From positions 16,273,530-16,337,529 of the forward strand of contig JAAONU010000016.1 of the NCBI GenBank assembly GCA_012932295.1: 64,000 bases of DNA, in the 5' to 3' direction. A program made the translations under genes and the position numbers. Below, in pieces: positions 1 through 10,917 of the stretch. How positions within the stretch are numbered: the first letter of the stretch is position 1; the number at the start of each line of letters is the position of its first letter. The stretch is from Cyclina sinensis (Eukaryota > Mollusca > Bivalvia > Venerida > Veneridae). A model generated the notes under the pieces. The model was not told the origin of the DNA, searched no databases, and was given only the letters and a program-made list of their open reading frames with translations.

Positions 1-470
1 ATATGCTCTGGACAAAAATTCATTATAAAACAAAAACAAAACAAAAGGGTACAGATAGAGTTATGTTTTTTGTGCACTACACTTGTGCTACTTAACACAT
101 GTCTTTGCAGTTTTAAATCAATCCCTTTCAAAGTGTTTGAGTTATTATTTGGACGCAAATTCATTATAGAAATTAAAAAAAGGGGGAATGCTCAAAAACT
201 AGATAAGATAGAGTTATGCTTTTGGGGCAGTGCACTTTGACTTCTCTCTAGCAATCTATATCTTAAATTCCAACAAATTCACTCCATAGTTTTAAATTTA
301 TGCTCCAGACCAAAATAAATTAAGATGGGAGATAATTAAAAAATGGGACATGTTTCAGTTATGTTTCTTATGCACTGCACTTATACTCATTGCAAGAAAG
401 CTGCACAGCAAGTTTGAAGTCAGTCAGCCAATTAGCAACAAAGTTATGGTCCAGACAAAGTCTGGACTCT
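1..470. repeat. Diverged tandem repeat, about 149 bp unit, 3 copies
   Basis: A phrase of the type GAGTTATG...GTGCACTGCACTT recurs near 59, 209 and 357, giving a unit of about 149 bp. The text between is AT-rich and non-coding. It probably belongs to the core of a satellite-bearing interspersed element running in from the left edge of the window. Confidence 0.6.
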
Positions 471-519
471 GCCCAGCCGCCCACCCACCATGTGGTTTCC
501 CATAATACAGCCAGCTTTT

Positions 520-1115
520 GACAGGTGTATAAAAAATGAAAACTGGTAGTTATGATAGGTTAGTTTGGCAAGTTGAGTGAATGAAGCCAGGTATTGATTT
601 TGAGCTGACTGGGTCAAAGTTTAAGCTCATAGAGGGCTGCACTTCAAAAATGGTTCCCAAACAGTAACTTAGGAATGACTTAACCCAGGACACTCAAACG
701 TTACAGAATGGCTGGACCATATGTTTAGTTTTAGTTCCACTTGGTGAAATGTTAAAATCACAGGGCCCTGTACTTTGAAAATAATTTCCTATCAATAACA
801 CAAAAGAAAATTTAAACCCAGAAATCTCAATATCTTCATGATTTGATATGATGGGTACATGAAATCTTTTTACTTTTCCTGCTTATCAGGTGAAGGGTCA
901 AGCTCATAGGGTATTATACTCTGAAACTGGTTAATAATCAATAACACAGGCAACTAAATCCAAGACCGTCAAAATTTACATGATGATTGGGAAATCTTTT
1001 GAAGTTTTCTACCTAGTATGTCAAATGTTGTTGTCAGCAAGGACCTGAATTACAAAAATGGTTCTAAATCAAGAGTAGCTGAACTTGTCTAATGAAACAT
1101 GATGAGGACCTATTG
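520..1115. repeat. Diverged tandem repeat, about 140 bp unit, about 4 copies
   Basis: Blocks containing GGTCAAA...AAGCTCATAG followed by a 'ctttgaaaatgg'-like phrase recur near 608, 742, 887 and 1020. They are heavily diverged and no frame stays open. The array seems to lie in an intron of the gene whose last exons are at 1224 and 1734. Confidence 0.5.
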
Positions 1116-1223
1116 TTTATTTTTATAGGCGTAAGAAAAAGTTCATGTGCCATTCGAAGTTTTATGGAAGTTGTGTTGTATTGTGTGTAATTTACTACGT
1201 TAGAATTATTGCTTTTTTTTCAG

Positions 1224-1988
1224 CACAGTTGCCAAAGCTTCTGTGGTGCATACAAATGAGCTTCAAGAGTCAAGCAACAATAAGAGCAAGGTAAGATCTA
1301 AACAGGTGCTCTACTTGAAACAATTATGGTGGCTTCCTCTGTATAACAGTGCAGATCCTTAGCCTCTATTACTCTGTACACATAAACACTTCCCTAATTT
1401 AAGAACAGAAAATTAGATTAAAACAAAGCATTAAACCAAAAAAAATTAGAATAACAAATAAAAAGCAAAACTTCTATTGTTTAAGATCTTGGTATAATTC
1501 TAGCGTGTATAGTTCATAGTATAAACAAAATGATTTTGACGTAAAATAGTATGGGTTAATGGTATTGCTGGTAATTCTCATCTGTTACATATTAAGGAAT
1601 ATGTATTTCACATTTTGATTAAGAATTTAGTATTTCATATTTTACAAAAGTGTATTGTTTTGTAAACATAAATTATTAAACTGATTTTCTTATGCAGATG
1701 CTGAAATTACATTTTAATTATTAATACTTTTAGAAGAAAACCAGTATTATTTGGAAGAAAATGTTTAAGGTTGCAGATGAAGTGACTGCTGAAATCAACC
1801 AAGGTATAGTTCGATTTAAGAAGACAGCGGACAAGTGGGATGCATGGATTCAGATTATAGGCAGGACTTTCCATCTTAAAGTGCATTCATCTGCTGACAA
1901 AGTAACAGTTTGCGGTGACTTTCACAGCATTTTGAAGTTCGAAGCTTACCTTGACAAGGACTTTCCAGATGACCCTGCTGTAGCTTAG
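1224..1988 (+). CDS. 3' terminal exons of an unidentified host gene
   Basis: Two exons are supported. Exon A (1224-1290, 67 nt) follows a polypyrimidine-CAG acceptor and ends in AAG before GTAAGA. Exon B (1734-1988) follows a TTTTAG acceptor, is joined in phase 0, and runs to a TAG stop at 1986. The joined end is about 107 residues: a lysine- and asparagine-rich linker, then a compact segment with alternating beta/alpha character (around GRTFHLKVHSSADKVTVCGD) and an acidic tail ending FPDDPAVA. The segment looks like a small KH-like or other RNA-binding fold, and AEINQG...RFKK loosely resembles AEIKQG...YFKG in the PARP14-like gene downstream. I do not recognise the family. Exon A starts in phase 2, so the gene extends to the left of the window. 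Confidence 0.5.
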
Positions 1989-2071
1989 ACATGATCATGT
2001 GAAACTGAGGTCATTGTATCTTCAGTTTATAATCGAAATATTGCTTAAATCAATGTTGCAACGACAAGTCA

Positions 2072-2077
2072 AATAAA
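2072..2077 (+). terminator. Polyadenylation signal AATAAA
   Basis: A canonical AATAAA lies about 85 nt after the stop codon at 1986-1988. The spacing fits the end of the short 3' UTR of the gene ending at 1988. Confidence 0.55.
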
Positions 2078-2399
2078 ACATATATACTGGCAGTGAATGT
2101 CAGATGGAAAGTTCTTCAAAACACATCTAGGTCCAATTGCATGCAATATAGCTTAGCAAAGATATTGTAACAGTTATAAATTACAGATAATTCTTATTGT
2201 TTTGTGCTGTAGCACTTACAATATCAGGATTTAATAACAACAAGATGATATAAGGATTTTAATACAAAATCCTAATTAAGAAAAAGCAAGTTAATAAATA
2301 AATACGACATAATAGTTATTTGTTCCATGACTTTTGAACCATGTGTAGAGAATTGAAAGCAGACTTTGTTGCAGTCATTTGCTGAAATTGTGATTTGTT

Positions 2400-2524
2400 T
2401 CAGTGGTATCCAGGTGAGCCATATTGGGGCATCATGACACTCTTAACCAAGCCCTGTCCTACACACGCTATTGTTTCATTGTCCCTTTTCAAGTGAGCGA
2501 TCCTGGACCATTTGGTCCTCTTGT
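2400..2524 (+). mobile_element. 3' end fragment of a GTGAGC-type element
   Basis: AAGTGAGCGATCC leads into the hairpin GGACC-ATTT-GGTCC (2505-2518) followed by CTCTTGT. This is the 3' signature shared with the elements ending at 5770, 20924 and 31230. No matching 5' end is visible nearby, so it is a truncated copy. The rest of 2100-3200 is AT-rich with nothing else recognised. Confidence 0.5.
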
Positions 2525-3205
2525 CAAGATTTATATCAACGAAATATATATAGAAAAAAAAAACAGATAAAATTTTTCTATATGAACTATGTTATAAATC
2601 ATAGCTCTGGAATAAATCTGTCACAAGTAAACTCATAAGAGTTTGAGACTGTTAAATTTCAAATATCATTATGACCCCATTGAAGAAGCATAGTAAATTG
2701 CTTTGCATGTGTCGGTCAGTTCTGACTTTGTCCAATCAATAAATAGAGATCACTTTAGTCTACAGTTCTCAGATTTGGTCAGAGGTTGGTTATGACCTGT
2801 TAATGACACATTGATATTGAGGTCTGTAGGTCAAGGTCTATTGACTATTTATTATAAAAGACCATTTTATCTTTTACACTGGCTATGATCCTTCCTGTTT
2901 CTATTTTTCTTGTGAAATCCCTTTGAAAAGAGAATATCTGGGTTTGTTGCAATATATTTGCATTTAGAGATAAAGTATTACCAACATTATTACGTAGTTC
3001 ATTATATTTTTTTCTTTGAATCTTTCCATGTTTCAATCCTTATGGAAATAGTTTTGTAGTTTAATTTGTTTATAATAGTTCATTCATTTGCAAGGAATAA
3101 ATTCAAATCAGTCCAAAACTTTTCGACTATGTAATATTCCCAAAATAGATGTTTTTTGGTTTCAGGTGTCTTTGCACAATCTAATTTTCACCAGTTTACT
3201 TTTTA

Positions 3206-5770
3206 GCTCCCCTGTCACACAGTGACATGGTGAGCTATTGTAGTCCCCGTCGGGCGTCATCAACATTTCCATTCAAACGACATCTGGGCCAAATTCAGTG
3301 AAACTTGCCAGGGATGTTCCTTGCATGAAGCTCTACTAAAGTTGATCAAATAATTCAATTCCATGCAGAACTCTGGTTGCCATGGCAAGCAAAAGGAAAA
3401 ACTTTAAAAAATCTTCTTCTCAAAATCTGCAAGGCCTGGAGCTTAGATATTTGGTATGTAGCATCATCTAGTGGACCTCTACCAAGATGGTTCAAATTAT
3501 GACCCTTGGGTCAGAACTGGCCCCGCCCCGGGGGTCACTTGATTTTAACCGCAAGGCCTGGAGCTTAGGTATTTGGTATGTAGCATCATCTAGTGGGACC
3601 TCTACCAATAATGGTTTCAAATTATGTACCCTTGGACCTCGGACTGCCCCGCCCCGGGGGTCCACATGTTTTACAAAAAGTATATACGTGCAAACTTTTA
3701 GAATCTTCTTTCAAAAAAGGCTGACTTAGATTTTTGTGTGAATCATCTTGACCTTACAACCGTCAGAACTGGCCTGCCCGGGGTCACTGATACATTATAT
3801 GGGGAAAATTTTTAAAACTCTTGTCAGAAACCGCAAGGCCTGAGCTTAGATTTTGGTGTGCAGGCATCATCTGGTGGACCTCTACCAAATTGTTCAAAAG
3901 ATGACCCAGATGTCAGAACTGGCCCCTGCCATGGGGGTCACTTGATTTACTAGAGTTATAAGGGGAAAACCTTTTGAAAAAAAAAAACCATTCTTGTCAG
4001 AAACCGCAAGGCCTGGAGCTTAGATATTTGGTATGTAGCATCATCTAGTGGACTTCTACCAAGATGGTTCAAATTATGACCCTTGGGTCAGAACTGGCCC
4101 CGCCCCGGGGGTCACTTGATTTTACATAGAGTTATATAGTGAAAACTTTAAAAATCTTCTTGTCAGAAACGACAAGGCATTGAGCTTAGATATTTGGTAT
4201 GCAGCATTGTCTAGTAGACCTCTACCAAGACTGTTCAAATTATGACCCTTGGGTCAGAACTGGCCCCGCCCCAGGGGTCACATGTTTAATAAAGAGTTAT
4301 ATAGTGCAAACTTTAAAAATCTTCTTGTCAGAAACCACAAGGCCTGGAGCTTAGATATTTGGTATGTAGCATCATCTAGTGGACCTCTACCAAGGTGGTT
4401 CAAATAATGACCCTTGGGTCAGAACTGGCCCCGCCCCAGGGGTCACATGTTTTACAAAGAGTTATATAGTGCAAACTTTAAAAATCTTCTTGTCAGAAAC
4501 CGCAAGGCCTGGAGCTTAGATTTTTGGTGTGAGGCATCATCTGGTGGACCTCTACCAAGATTGTTGAAAGGATGACCCAGATGTCAGAACTGGCCCTGCC
4601 CTGGGGGTCACTTGATTTACATAGAGTTATAAGGGGAAAACCTTTTAAAAATATTCTTGTCAGAAACCGCAAGGCCTGGAGCTTAGATATTTTGTATGTA
4701 GCATCATCTAGTGGACCTCTACCAAGGTGGTTCAAATAATGACCCTTGGGTCAGAACTGGCCCCGCCCCAGGGGTCACATGTTTTACAAAGAGTTATATG
4801 GGGAAAACTTTTTAAAAATCTTCTTGTCAGAAACCGTAAGGTCAGGAGCTTAGATATTTAATGAGAGCCATCATCTGGTGGACCTCTACCAAGATTGTTC
4901 AAATAATGACCCTTGGGTCAGAACTGGCCCCGCCCCGGGGGTCCCTTGATTTACATAGAGTTATATAGGGGAAAACTTTAAAAATCTTCTTGTCAGAAAC
5001 TGCAACACATGGAGCTAAGATATTTGGTATGCAGCATTGTCTAGTAGACCTCTACCATGATTTGAACAGAGTTATATAGTAAATTCTTCAAAAATCTTCT
5101 TGTCAGAAACTGCAAGGCCTGGAGCTTAGATATTTGGTAGTATGCACTGTGACCACAGTTAGGCCATCCCCTGGGGGTCCCCCCTCCCTTCAAAAAAAAA
5201 ATTGTTCTCATGTTTTAAGTTTTTCGTTATGGCAATAAAATTTGGACCATTTGTACAGTTTTTCAAGATGATTTCAAAAACGTTATTCCTTGACCTATAT
5301 TTTTGACCTACTGACCCACATTTTTGTTTTTTAGCTACAGCAATGAAATTTGGACCATGTGCACAGTTTTTCGTTTCGATTTCAAAAATGTCATAGCATG
5401 ACATATGTTTTTGACCTACTGACCTACTTTTTGTTTTTGGAGGTATGGCAATGAAATTTGGACCATATGTACCGGTTTTTGTTCCGATTTCAAAAAAGTC
5501 ATATCATGACCTAAATTTTTGACCTACAGACCTACTTTTTTGTTTTAAAGCTACGGCAATGAAATTTGGACTGTGTGTCCAGCTTTTCGTTCCGATTTCA
5601 AAAATGTCGTCTCATGACCTATATTTTGACCTACTGACCTACTTTTTGTTTTTGGAGCTATGCCAATGAAATTGCATTGGTCCATTTTTGTGATATGCAT
5701 CATTACATTCATAGAAATTTCTTTCATCTTCAAACACAGGTGAGCACTTTAGGGCCATTGGCCCTCTTGT
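3206..5770 (+). mobile_element. Satellite-bearing (pearl/HINE-like) element with two internal tandem arrays
   Basis: The element opens with AGCTCCCCTGTCACACAGTG then GGTGAGCTATTGTAG and closes with CAGGTGAGC, a perfect hairpin AGGGCC-ATT-GGCCCT (5751-5765) and CTTGT. Array 1 (about 3430-5140) repeats a unit of about 165 bp roughly ten times, marked by GGAGCTTAGATATTTGGTATG and GGGTCAGAACTGGCCCCGCC. Array 2 (about 5220-5700) repeats a unit of about 110 bp five times, marked by GGCAATGAAATTTGGACC. Open frames inside are products of the repeat. Confidence 0.75.
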
Positions 5771-6248
5771 ATATAAGTATGCATTATTTGGAGTCTTTTT
5801 TTTAAGAATTTGTATTGGTATTCTCTTAGTTTTGTATCTATTGTACATTTTTACAGTGTTACAAACTCAGAGCTTATTTTAATATGTGACCATTATTTTC
5901 TATTAGTTCTGTTTCCCATTTTTCTTGTTTTTAGCTTTAAGATAGCTGTTTTCCATATAAAATTTTATTGACACATGTTTTTACCTTATCTATTAGAAAA
6001 ATTATTAAAAATTAAACATTCCGTTATACAGCATTTATATTCTCTTTAGCAGTAACTTATATGCAGTTGTGTTTTATTGATAATGTTAGGGACATATATT
6101 TTTGAAAATCTCCTGCATCATAAATATTTTCAACTACTCAAATAATAAAAAAGGTCTAATTCTGTTATCAAATATATGTTCTATATATAATATACCAGCT
6201 TCTTACCAATGTTTGTATAAAAAACATTTCTTCATTTTTTTGTCGTTT
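5771..6248. other. AT-rich spacer, nothing recognised
   Basis: Low-complexity AT-rich sequence between two elements. No coding potential or repeat structure is evident. Confidence 0.4.
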
Positions 6249-7276
6249 TTGTGTCGCCCTGTCGAAGAAAAGGCGATACATATGGATCACTTTGTCCGTC
6301 GGTCCGGCGGTCCGTCGGTCCGTCGGTCCCTCAGGAAAACTAAACGTTGGCTATAACTTTGCCATTTCTAAACATTATTTTATCAAACTTTCAAACTCTA
6401 TTGCTTATGACAACAGGGTCGAGTTGATGCCAAAATTTATAGGTCAAGGTCACATTTGACAGAGTTATGCCCCTTTTTATACATGGATTTGTCATGAAAA
6501 CTTAACGTTGGGAATAACTTTGCCATTTCTCAACATTTCAACATCAAATTTTCAAATTATATTGCTTACGACAACAGGGTCATGATGATGCCAAAATGTT
6601 TAGGTCACAATTGACAGAGTTATGCCCCTTTTTGTACTTGGATTTTAACATGAAAACTTAACATTGGCTATAACTATGCCATTTCTTAATGTTGCTTTAT
6701 CAAACTTTCCAGTTGTAATGCTTACAATTGTATCACAACACCATTTCTCAAGGGCAGATAACCCTCAAATTTATTTTTGCAATGTTATGCACCTTTTTCA
6801 AGTTAAAATTTCTTTGTTAACCTTTTTCTTTATGTCCATGTCTCAAAAAGTGTCAAGGATATTCCATTCAAACTTGGAATACATGATCACCAGCAAGACC
6901 CCTGCAAAGATTGTTGGTACCCATGTCCCTGGGGTCACAGTTAGCCCCACCCCCAGGGGTCACTTGATTGTGCTTATACTTATATATAGGAAAAAAACCT
7001 CTTAAGCCTAGAAATAAAATATTAACTGACATGAGATAGGTAAGTACTCCCTCCCCCACCGTCCCCTCTGCATGGGGACCCGCCCCCCCCCCCCCCGCCC
7101 CAATTCATAGGTACTTGACTCCCCATCCACCCTCAAACCCCCCCCCCCCCATTTTTTTTTACCCCCCCCCCCCTTTTTTTCTTTCAATTTTAATACATAG
7201 GTACTTGACTCCCCATCCACCCTCAACCCCTTGTTTACCTTTTTAGTTATTCTAACAGAGTACCCAAGGGCGACAC
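6249..7276. mobile_element. Element with TTGTGTCGCCCT terminal inverted repeats
   Basis: TTGTGTCGCCCT at 6249-6260 is matched in reverse complement by AGGGCGACACAA at 7267-7278. The 5' part carries CGGTCCGTCGGTCCGTCGGTCC, the 'gtccgtcggt' motif typical of this window's elements, then three diverged repeats of about 150 bp (TTAACGTTGG...TAACTTTGCCATTTCT). At 7083-7170 runs of C and T interrupt a direct duplication of GGTACTTGACTCCCCATCC (near 7109 and 7199). Confidence 0.6.
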
Positions 7277-7431
7277 AAGTGTTCCACCGACTACCCATCT
7301 AGTTATATTTGAGTTATACCATAATATTTCTTTTCATATGTTAACAACATTGTTGTTGAAATGAATTCAACAACATGACATTACAATTGCTTTCAGGAAA
7401 GAGAATTTTGGTTGTTGTTTTTCTGTTATTT

Positions 7432-8990
7432 TTATGCCCCCGTCAAAATGAGAGGTATATAGTTCTGCAAATGTCGGTCCGTCAGCCAGTCAATCTGTCT
7501 GGCGGTAGACACTTCGTTTCCAATAAATATCTAGAGAACCCTAGGATCCACTTAGTATGTAGGTTTGTCATGACCAGTAGATGATCCCTAAAGTTTTTCA
7601 GGTCACTAGATCAAAGGCCAAGGTAACATTGACCCTTGAAAGCAAAACAGTTTCCGCACAATAACCGTATAGAATGCTTGAGCCCAGGCTCCCCAAAACT
7701 TTATAGGCAGGTTCATCATGGCCAGTACATGACCTCTATACTTTTAAATGTCATTAGGTCAAAGGTCAAGGTCACATTGATCTTGAAAAGCGAAAGATTT
7801 TTATGCCCCTGAAGGAAGGCATGTGGTTCTTGAACTGTTTGTCCGTCGGTACGTCTGTCCGTCAGAAAACTTTAACATTGGCCATAACTTCCTTATTAGT
7901 GAGTGGATTTACTTTATACTTGGACACAAGACCCTTTTGGACAAGACCTTTCCACTGACCTATATTTTTTGACCTTGACCCTTATTGACCTTTACCTTGA
8001 AGATCAAGTTGTCCAAAAACTTTAACATTGGCTATAACTTCTTTATTTGTAAGTTGAATTACTTCATACTTGGAAACAACACCCCTTTGGACAAGGCCAT
8101 CCCACTGACCTATATTTATTTGACATTGACCCCTGAATGACCTTCACCTTGAAGATCCAATTGTCCAAAAACTTTAACATTGCCCATAACTTCCTTATTA
8201 GTAAGTGGATTTGCTTCATACTTGGACACAACCCCCTTTGGATAAGACCTTCCCACTGACCTATATTTATTTGACCTTGATCACTGAATGACTGGTTCTC
8301 AGCTCAAAGGTCAAATCACCACTTCCGGGGGCATTGTCATCTTACAGTGACAGTTCTTGTTTGATATATTTCTAGAGAATCCTGGAACCTTTGTTCCTCA
8401 AACTTGACATATAGGTTCATCATGACAAGTAGATGACCCCAATATTTTTTCAGGTCACTAGATCAAAAGTCAATGTCACATTGACCTTGAAAAGCAAATC
8501 GGTTTCCATCCAATAACTAAGGAACACCTGGGCCCAGGCTCTCCATTACTTCTTAGGTAGGCTGATTAGCAGATGACCCGTTTAGTTTTTAGGGTCACTA
8601 GATACAAAGTCAAGGTCAAATTGATCATTAACTGAAAAATGGTTTCTGATGAATAACTAGAGAATACTTGGGCCAAATATCCTTAAACTTGCAATGCAGG
8701 TTGATAAAGACCCATATCTATAAATGACGCATATTGCTTTTGAGGTCACTTGGTCAAAGTTCAAGGTCAGATTAACCATTAACAGAAAAATGGTTTCCAA
8801 TCTACTTTGCTCCTCAGACTTACTGTGCAGGTTGGTCTGTTCAGGAGATGACTCCAATTGTCTTTGAGGTCATAATGTTAAAGGTCAAGGTCTCAGTGGC
8901 CATAAATCATAAAGATGAAAACAGATTCTGATTGATAACTAGAAAACATTTGGGCCCTGCTGCTTCAAACTTCCTACCTTCCCACCTACC
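7432..8990 (+). mobile_element. ATGCCCCC-type element carrying a nested copy
   Basis: The 5' end TTTTATGCCCCCGTC is followed by GTCGGTCCGTCAG and repeats of about 150 bp built on AATATCTAGAGAA..., TCATGACCAGTAGATGA and GGTCAAAGGTCAAGGTCACATTGA. The pattern breaks at about 7800, where another element starts, and resumes at about 8363 with 'atatttctagagaatcctgg', running to about 8960. No clean 3' end is seen. A short CCTA microsatellite sits at 8980-9000, and 9000-9370 shows nothing recognisable. Confidence 0.6.
7800..8361 (+). mobile_element. Nested ATGCCCC...GGGGGCAT element with 3' hairpin
   Basis: It opens with TTTTTATGCCCCTGAAGG, has 'gtccgtcggtacgtctgtccgtc', and three tandem units of about 150 bp (AACTTTAACATTGGCCATAA, ACTTGGACACAA, GACCTATATTTATTTGACC). 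It closes with GGGGGCAT, the hairpin TGTCA-(8 nt)-TGACA (8335-8352) and GTTCTTGTT. Its ends interrupt the outer element cleanly. Partial copies of this family lie at 46855-47036 and 58570-58920. Confidence 0.65.
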
Positions 8991-9599
8991 TACCTACCCA
9001 TGCAGTTCTTGTACTCTTTTGTGTTCTCCAGTAATTGAACTTTAATCACTTTATCACTAAAGTGTCATTGACACAGTCTACAATTCCTTGCAGTCATCTT
9101 GCCATGGCTAATAGCTGCTGATATCAGAAGCCCCCAGGCATCCTCTACTGAATGTACTGACACAAGTCCCTGTCCTATCTTCCAATACTTTTATGGCTGC
9201 CTCTAGCTGGTGGGGGTGGGGGCATGATGTATGTTTAACAAACTTCTCTTGTTCAAGTAGAGTTAGTTTTTATTTTCTTTATTTAAATTGAAATTCATCT
9301 ATTATTAGATCAATGTGAAGCTCGATAACTTTAGCATGATCATTTGTAAAATGCTTTCCTTGGTCTGAAACCATATTGGATGACCAATTAAACTTTTTCG
9401 TGTTTCAATATGTGAAATTACTATTCCGTAAAGATACTATTTGTAACAACAAATATTTAGAATTATTAAATTCTAGACCTAATATTCTGCTGAACTTATC
9501 TATGTTGAAAAAGGATTTTGAAAAGCATTTACGGTTCCGTCTAAAAGGAAACATTGTCAATGAAGAGTGTTTGTTTGACTTCAATCGTTAAAATCTTTA

Positions 9600-9957
9600 T
9601 ACATTGTTTATTTTGTTATTGTTTATATGTTGGGATATTATCTCAATTCCTATGATAAATAGATAGGGAGACAGTGGACAGCCTTGTTTAACACCTTTTT
9701 CGGTTTTGAATAAATCTGAAAAATTACCATTAATAGTGATACAGCTTTTTTGCACAAGAGTAAAAAAGTTCTACCCATTTTATGAAGGAATCTCCAAAGT
9801 TGAAATATTTCAGACATTTTAAAATGTATTGATAATCGATGCTTTCAAATGCTTTTTGAAAATCTGAGAAAAATATTCAGCCTTGGTCATCTTGTTGATT
9901 GATATATTCAATGACAGCGTTCAAAATCCTAACATTTTCTCCGATATATCGACCTTT
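9600..9957 (-). pseudogene. L1-clade reverse transcriptase relic
   Basis: Read from 9957 down, the minus strand gives GRYIGENVRILNAVIEYINQ, then a stop, FFSDFQKAFESIDYQYILK (RT motif A, D of SDFQKAF kept), a one-base shift, and VQKSCITING...KGVKQGCPLSPYLF (RT motif B region). GR.IGEN, F...KAF and QGCPLSPYLF are typical of L1-like non-LTR retrotransposons. The catalytic YADD box should follow but is absent; the sequence stops at about 9600. One in-frame stop and at least one frameshift make it a dead fragment. The left neighbour (9376-9591) has an unrelated plus-strand open frame of 71 codons that I cannot assign. Confidence 0.75.
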
Positions 9958-9993
9958 TACTAGTATATAACCTTTTCGGTCTTTACTTGTTAT

Positions 9994-10800
9994 ATTTATA
10001 CCCCTGAAACGAAGTTTTGGTAAATAGGAGTCATCCGGTGGTTGGTCGGTCGGGCGGTTGGTCGGGGTTGTTCCTTGTCCGGAACATAACCTGAAAACTA
10101 CTAGGTGGAATTCAGTGCAACTTCATACAGTGATCAAGCACAATGAGAGGAAATGCAGTGTGCAAGAGCTATAACCCCATCTTCGCTATTTGGAGAAGTT
10201 AGTTCCCTTAGTTCGTTTTCCTTGTCTGAAGCATATCTTGAAAACTACTGTTTGGAATTCAGTGCAACTTCATACAGTGATCAAGCGCAATGACAGGAAG
10301 TGCAGTGTGCAAGAGCTATAACCCCATCTTCGCTATTTGGAGAAGTTAGTTCCCTTAGTTCGTTTTCCTTGGCTGGAGCATAACTTGAAAACTAATTGAG
10401 TGGATGTGCAATGAACAAGAGCTATAACTCTGTCTTCACTATTTGTACAGATATTGCCCCTTGTTGGGTCTCCTTGTCCGGAGTAAACTTGAAAACTACT
10501 GTTTGGAATTCAATGCACCTTCATACAAAAGTCAAGCACAATGACATTAAGTGCAGTGTATAAGAGCTTTAACTCCATTTTCAGTATTTGCACAGTTATT
10601 GTCCTTTGTTGGTTTTCATTGTCGGGAGCATAACTTGGAAACTTACAGGAAATGCAATGTACAAGAACCACAACTGTCTTTAATTGCCCACAACCATAAT
10701 TCTATTTCAATTCTTTTACAAAGTATTCTGTTACTAATAACTTCCTCAGGTCCGAAACAGTCTTGCGGGGGGATTAATCACATTTAGTGATAGCTCTAGT
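9994..10800 (+). mobile_element. HINE-like element ending in hairpin + CTAGTT
   Basis: It opens with TACCCCTGAAACGAAGTTTT, then a GGTTGGTCGG-rich stretch and three tandem units of about 145 bp (GAAAACTACTGTTTGGAATTC, AAGAGCTATAACCCC). It closes with GGGGGGATTA, the hairpin ATCAC-ATTTA-GTGAT (10777-10791) and GCTCTAGTT. The CTAG followed by T fits the CTRR 3' terminus of rolling-circle Helitrons. The same 3' end recurs at 52128-52150. Confidence 0.65.
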
Positions 10801-10917
10801 TTTATTTGCTATTGTTTTCGACGCTATTTTATAATAATTTTTATATATTTTATATAATCAACATTTACGAGATATTTGACGCCGATTATTGATATCTGTT
10901 AGTACTTTGTCTTTTAA

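Noticed and set aside
6102..6356. Open frame running into the CCGTCGGT block
   Set aside because: It spans the border of a repeat element and has no conserved feature.
9376..9591. Plus-strand 71-codon frame with a plausible peptide composition
   Set aside because: No recognised motif, no splice evidence, and it adjoins the minus-strand L1-like RT relic; left unassigned.
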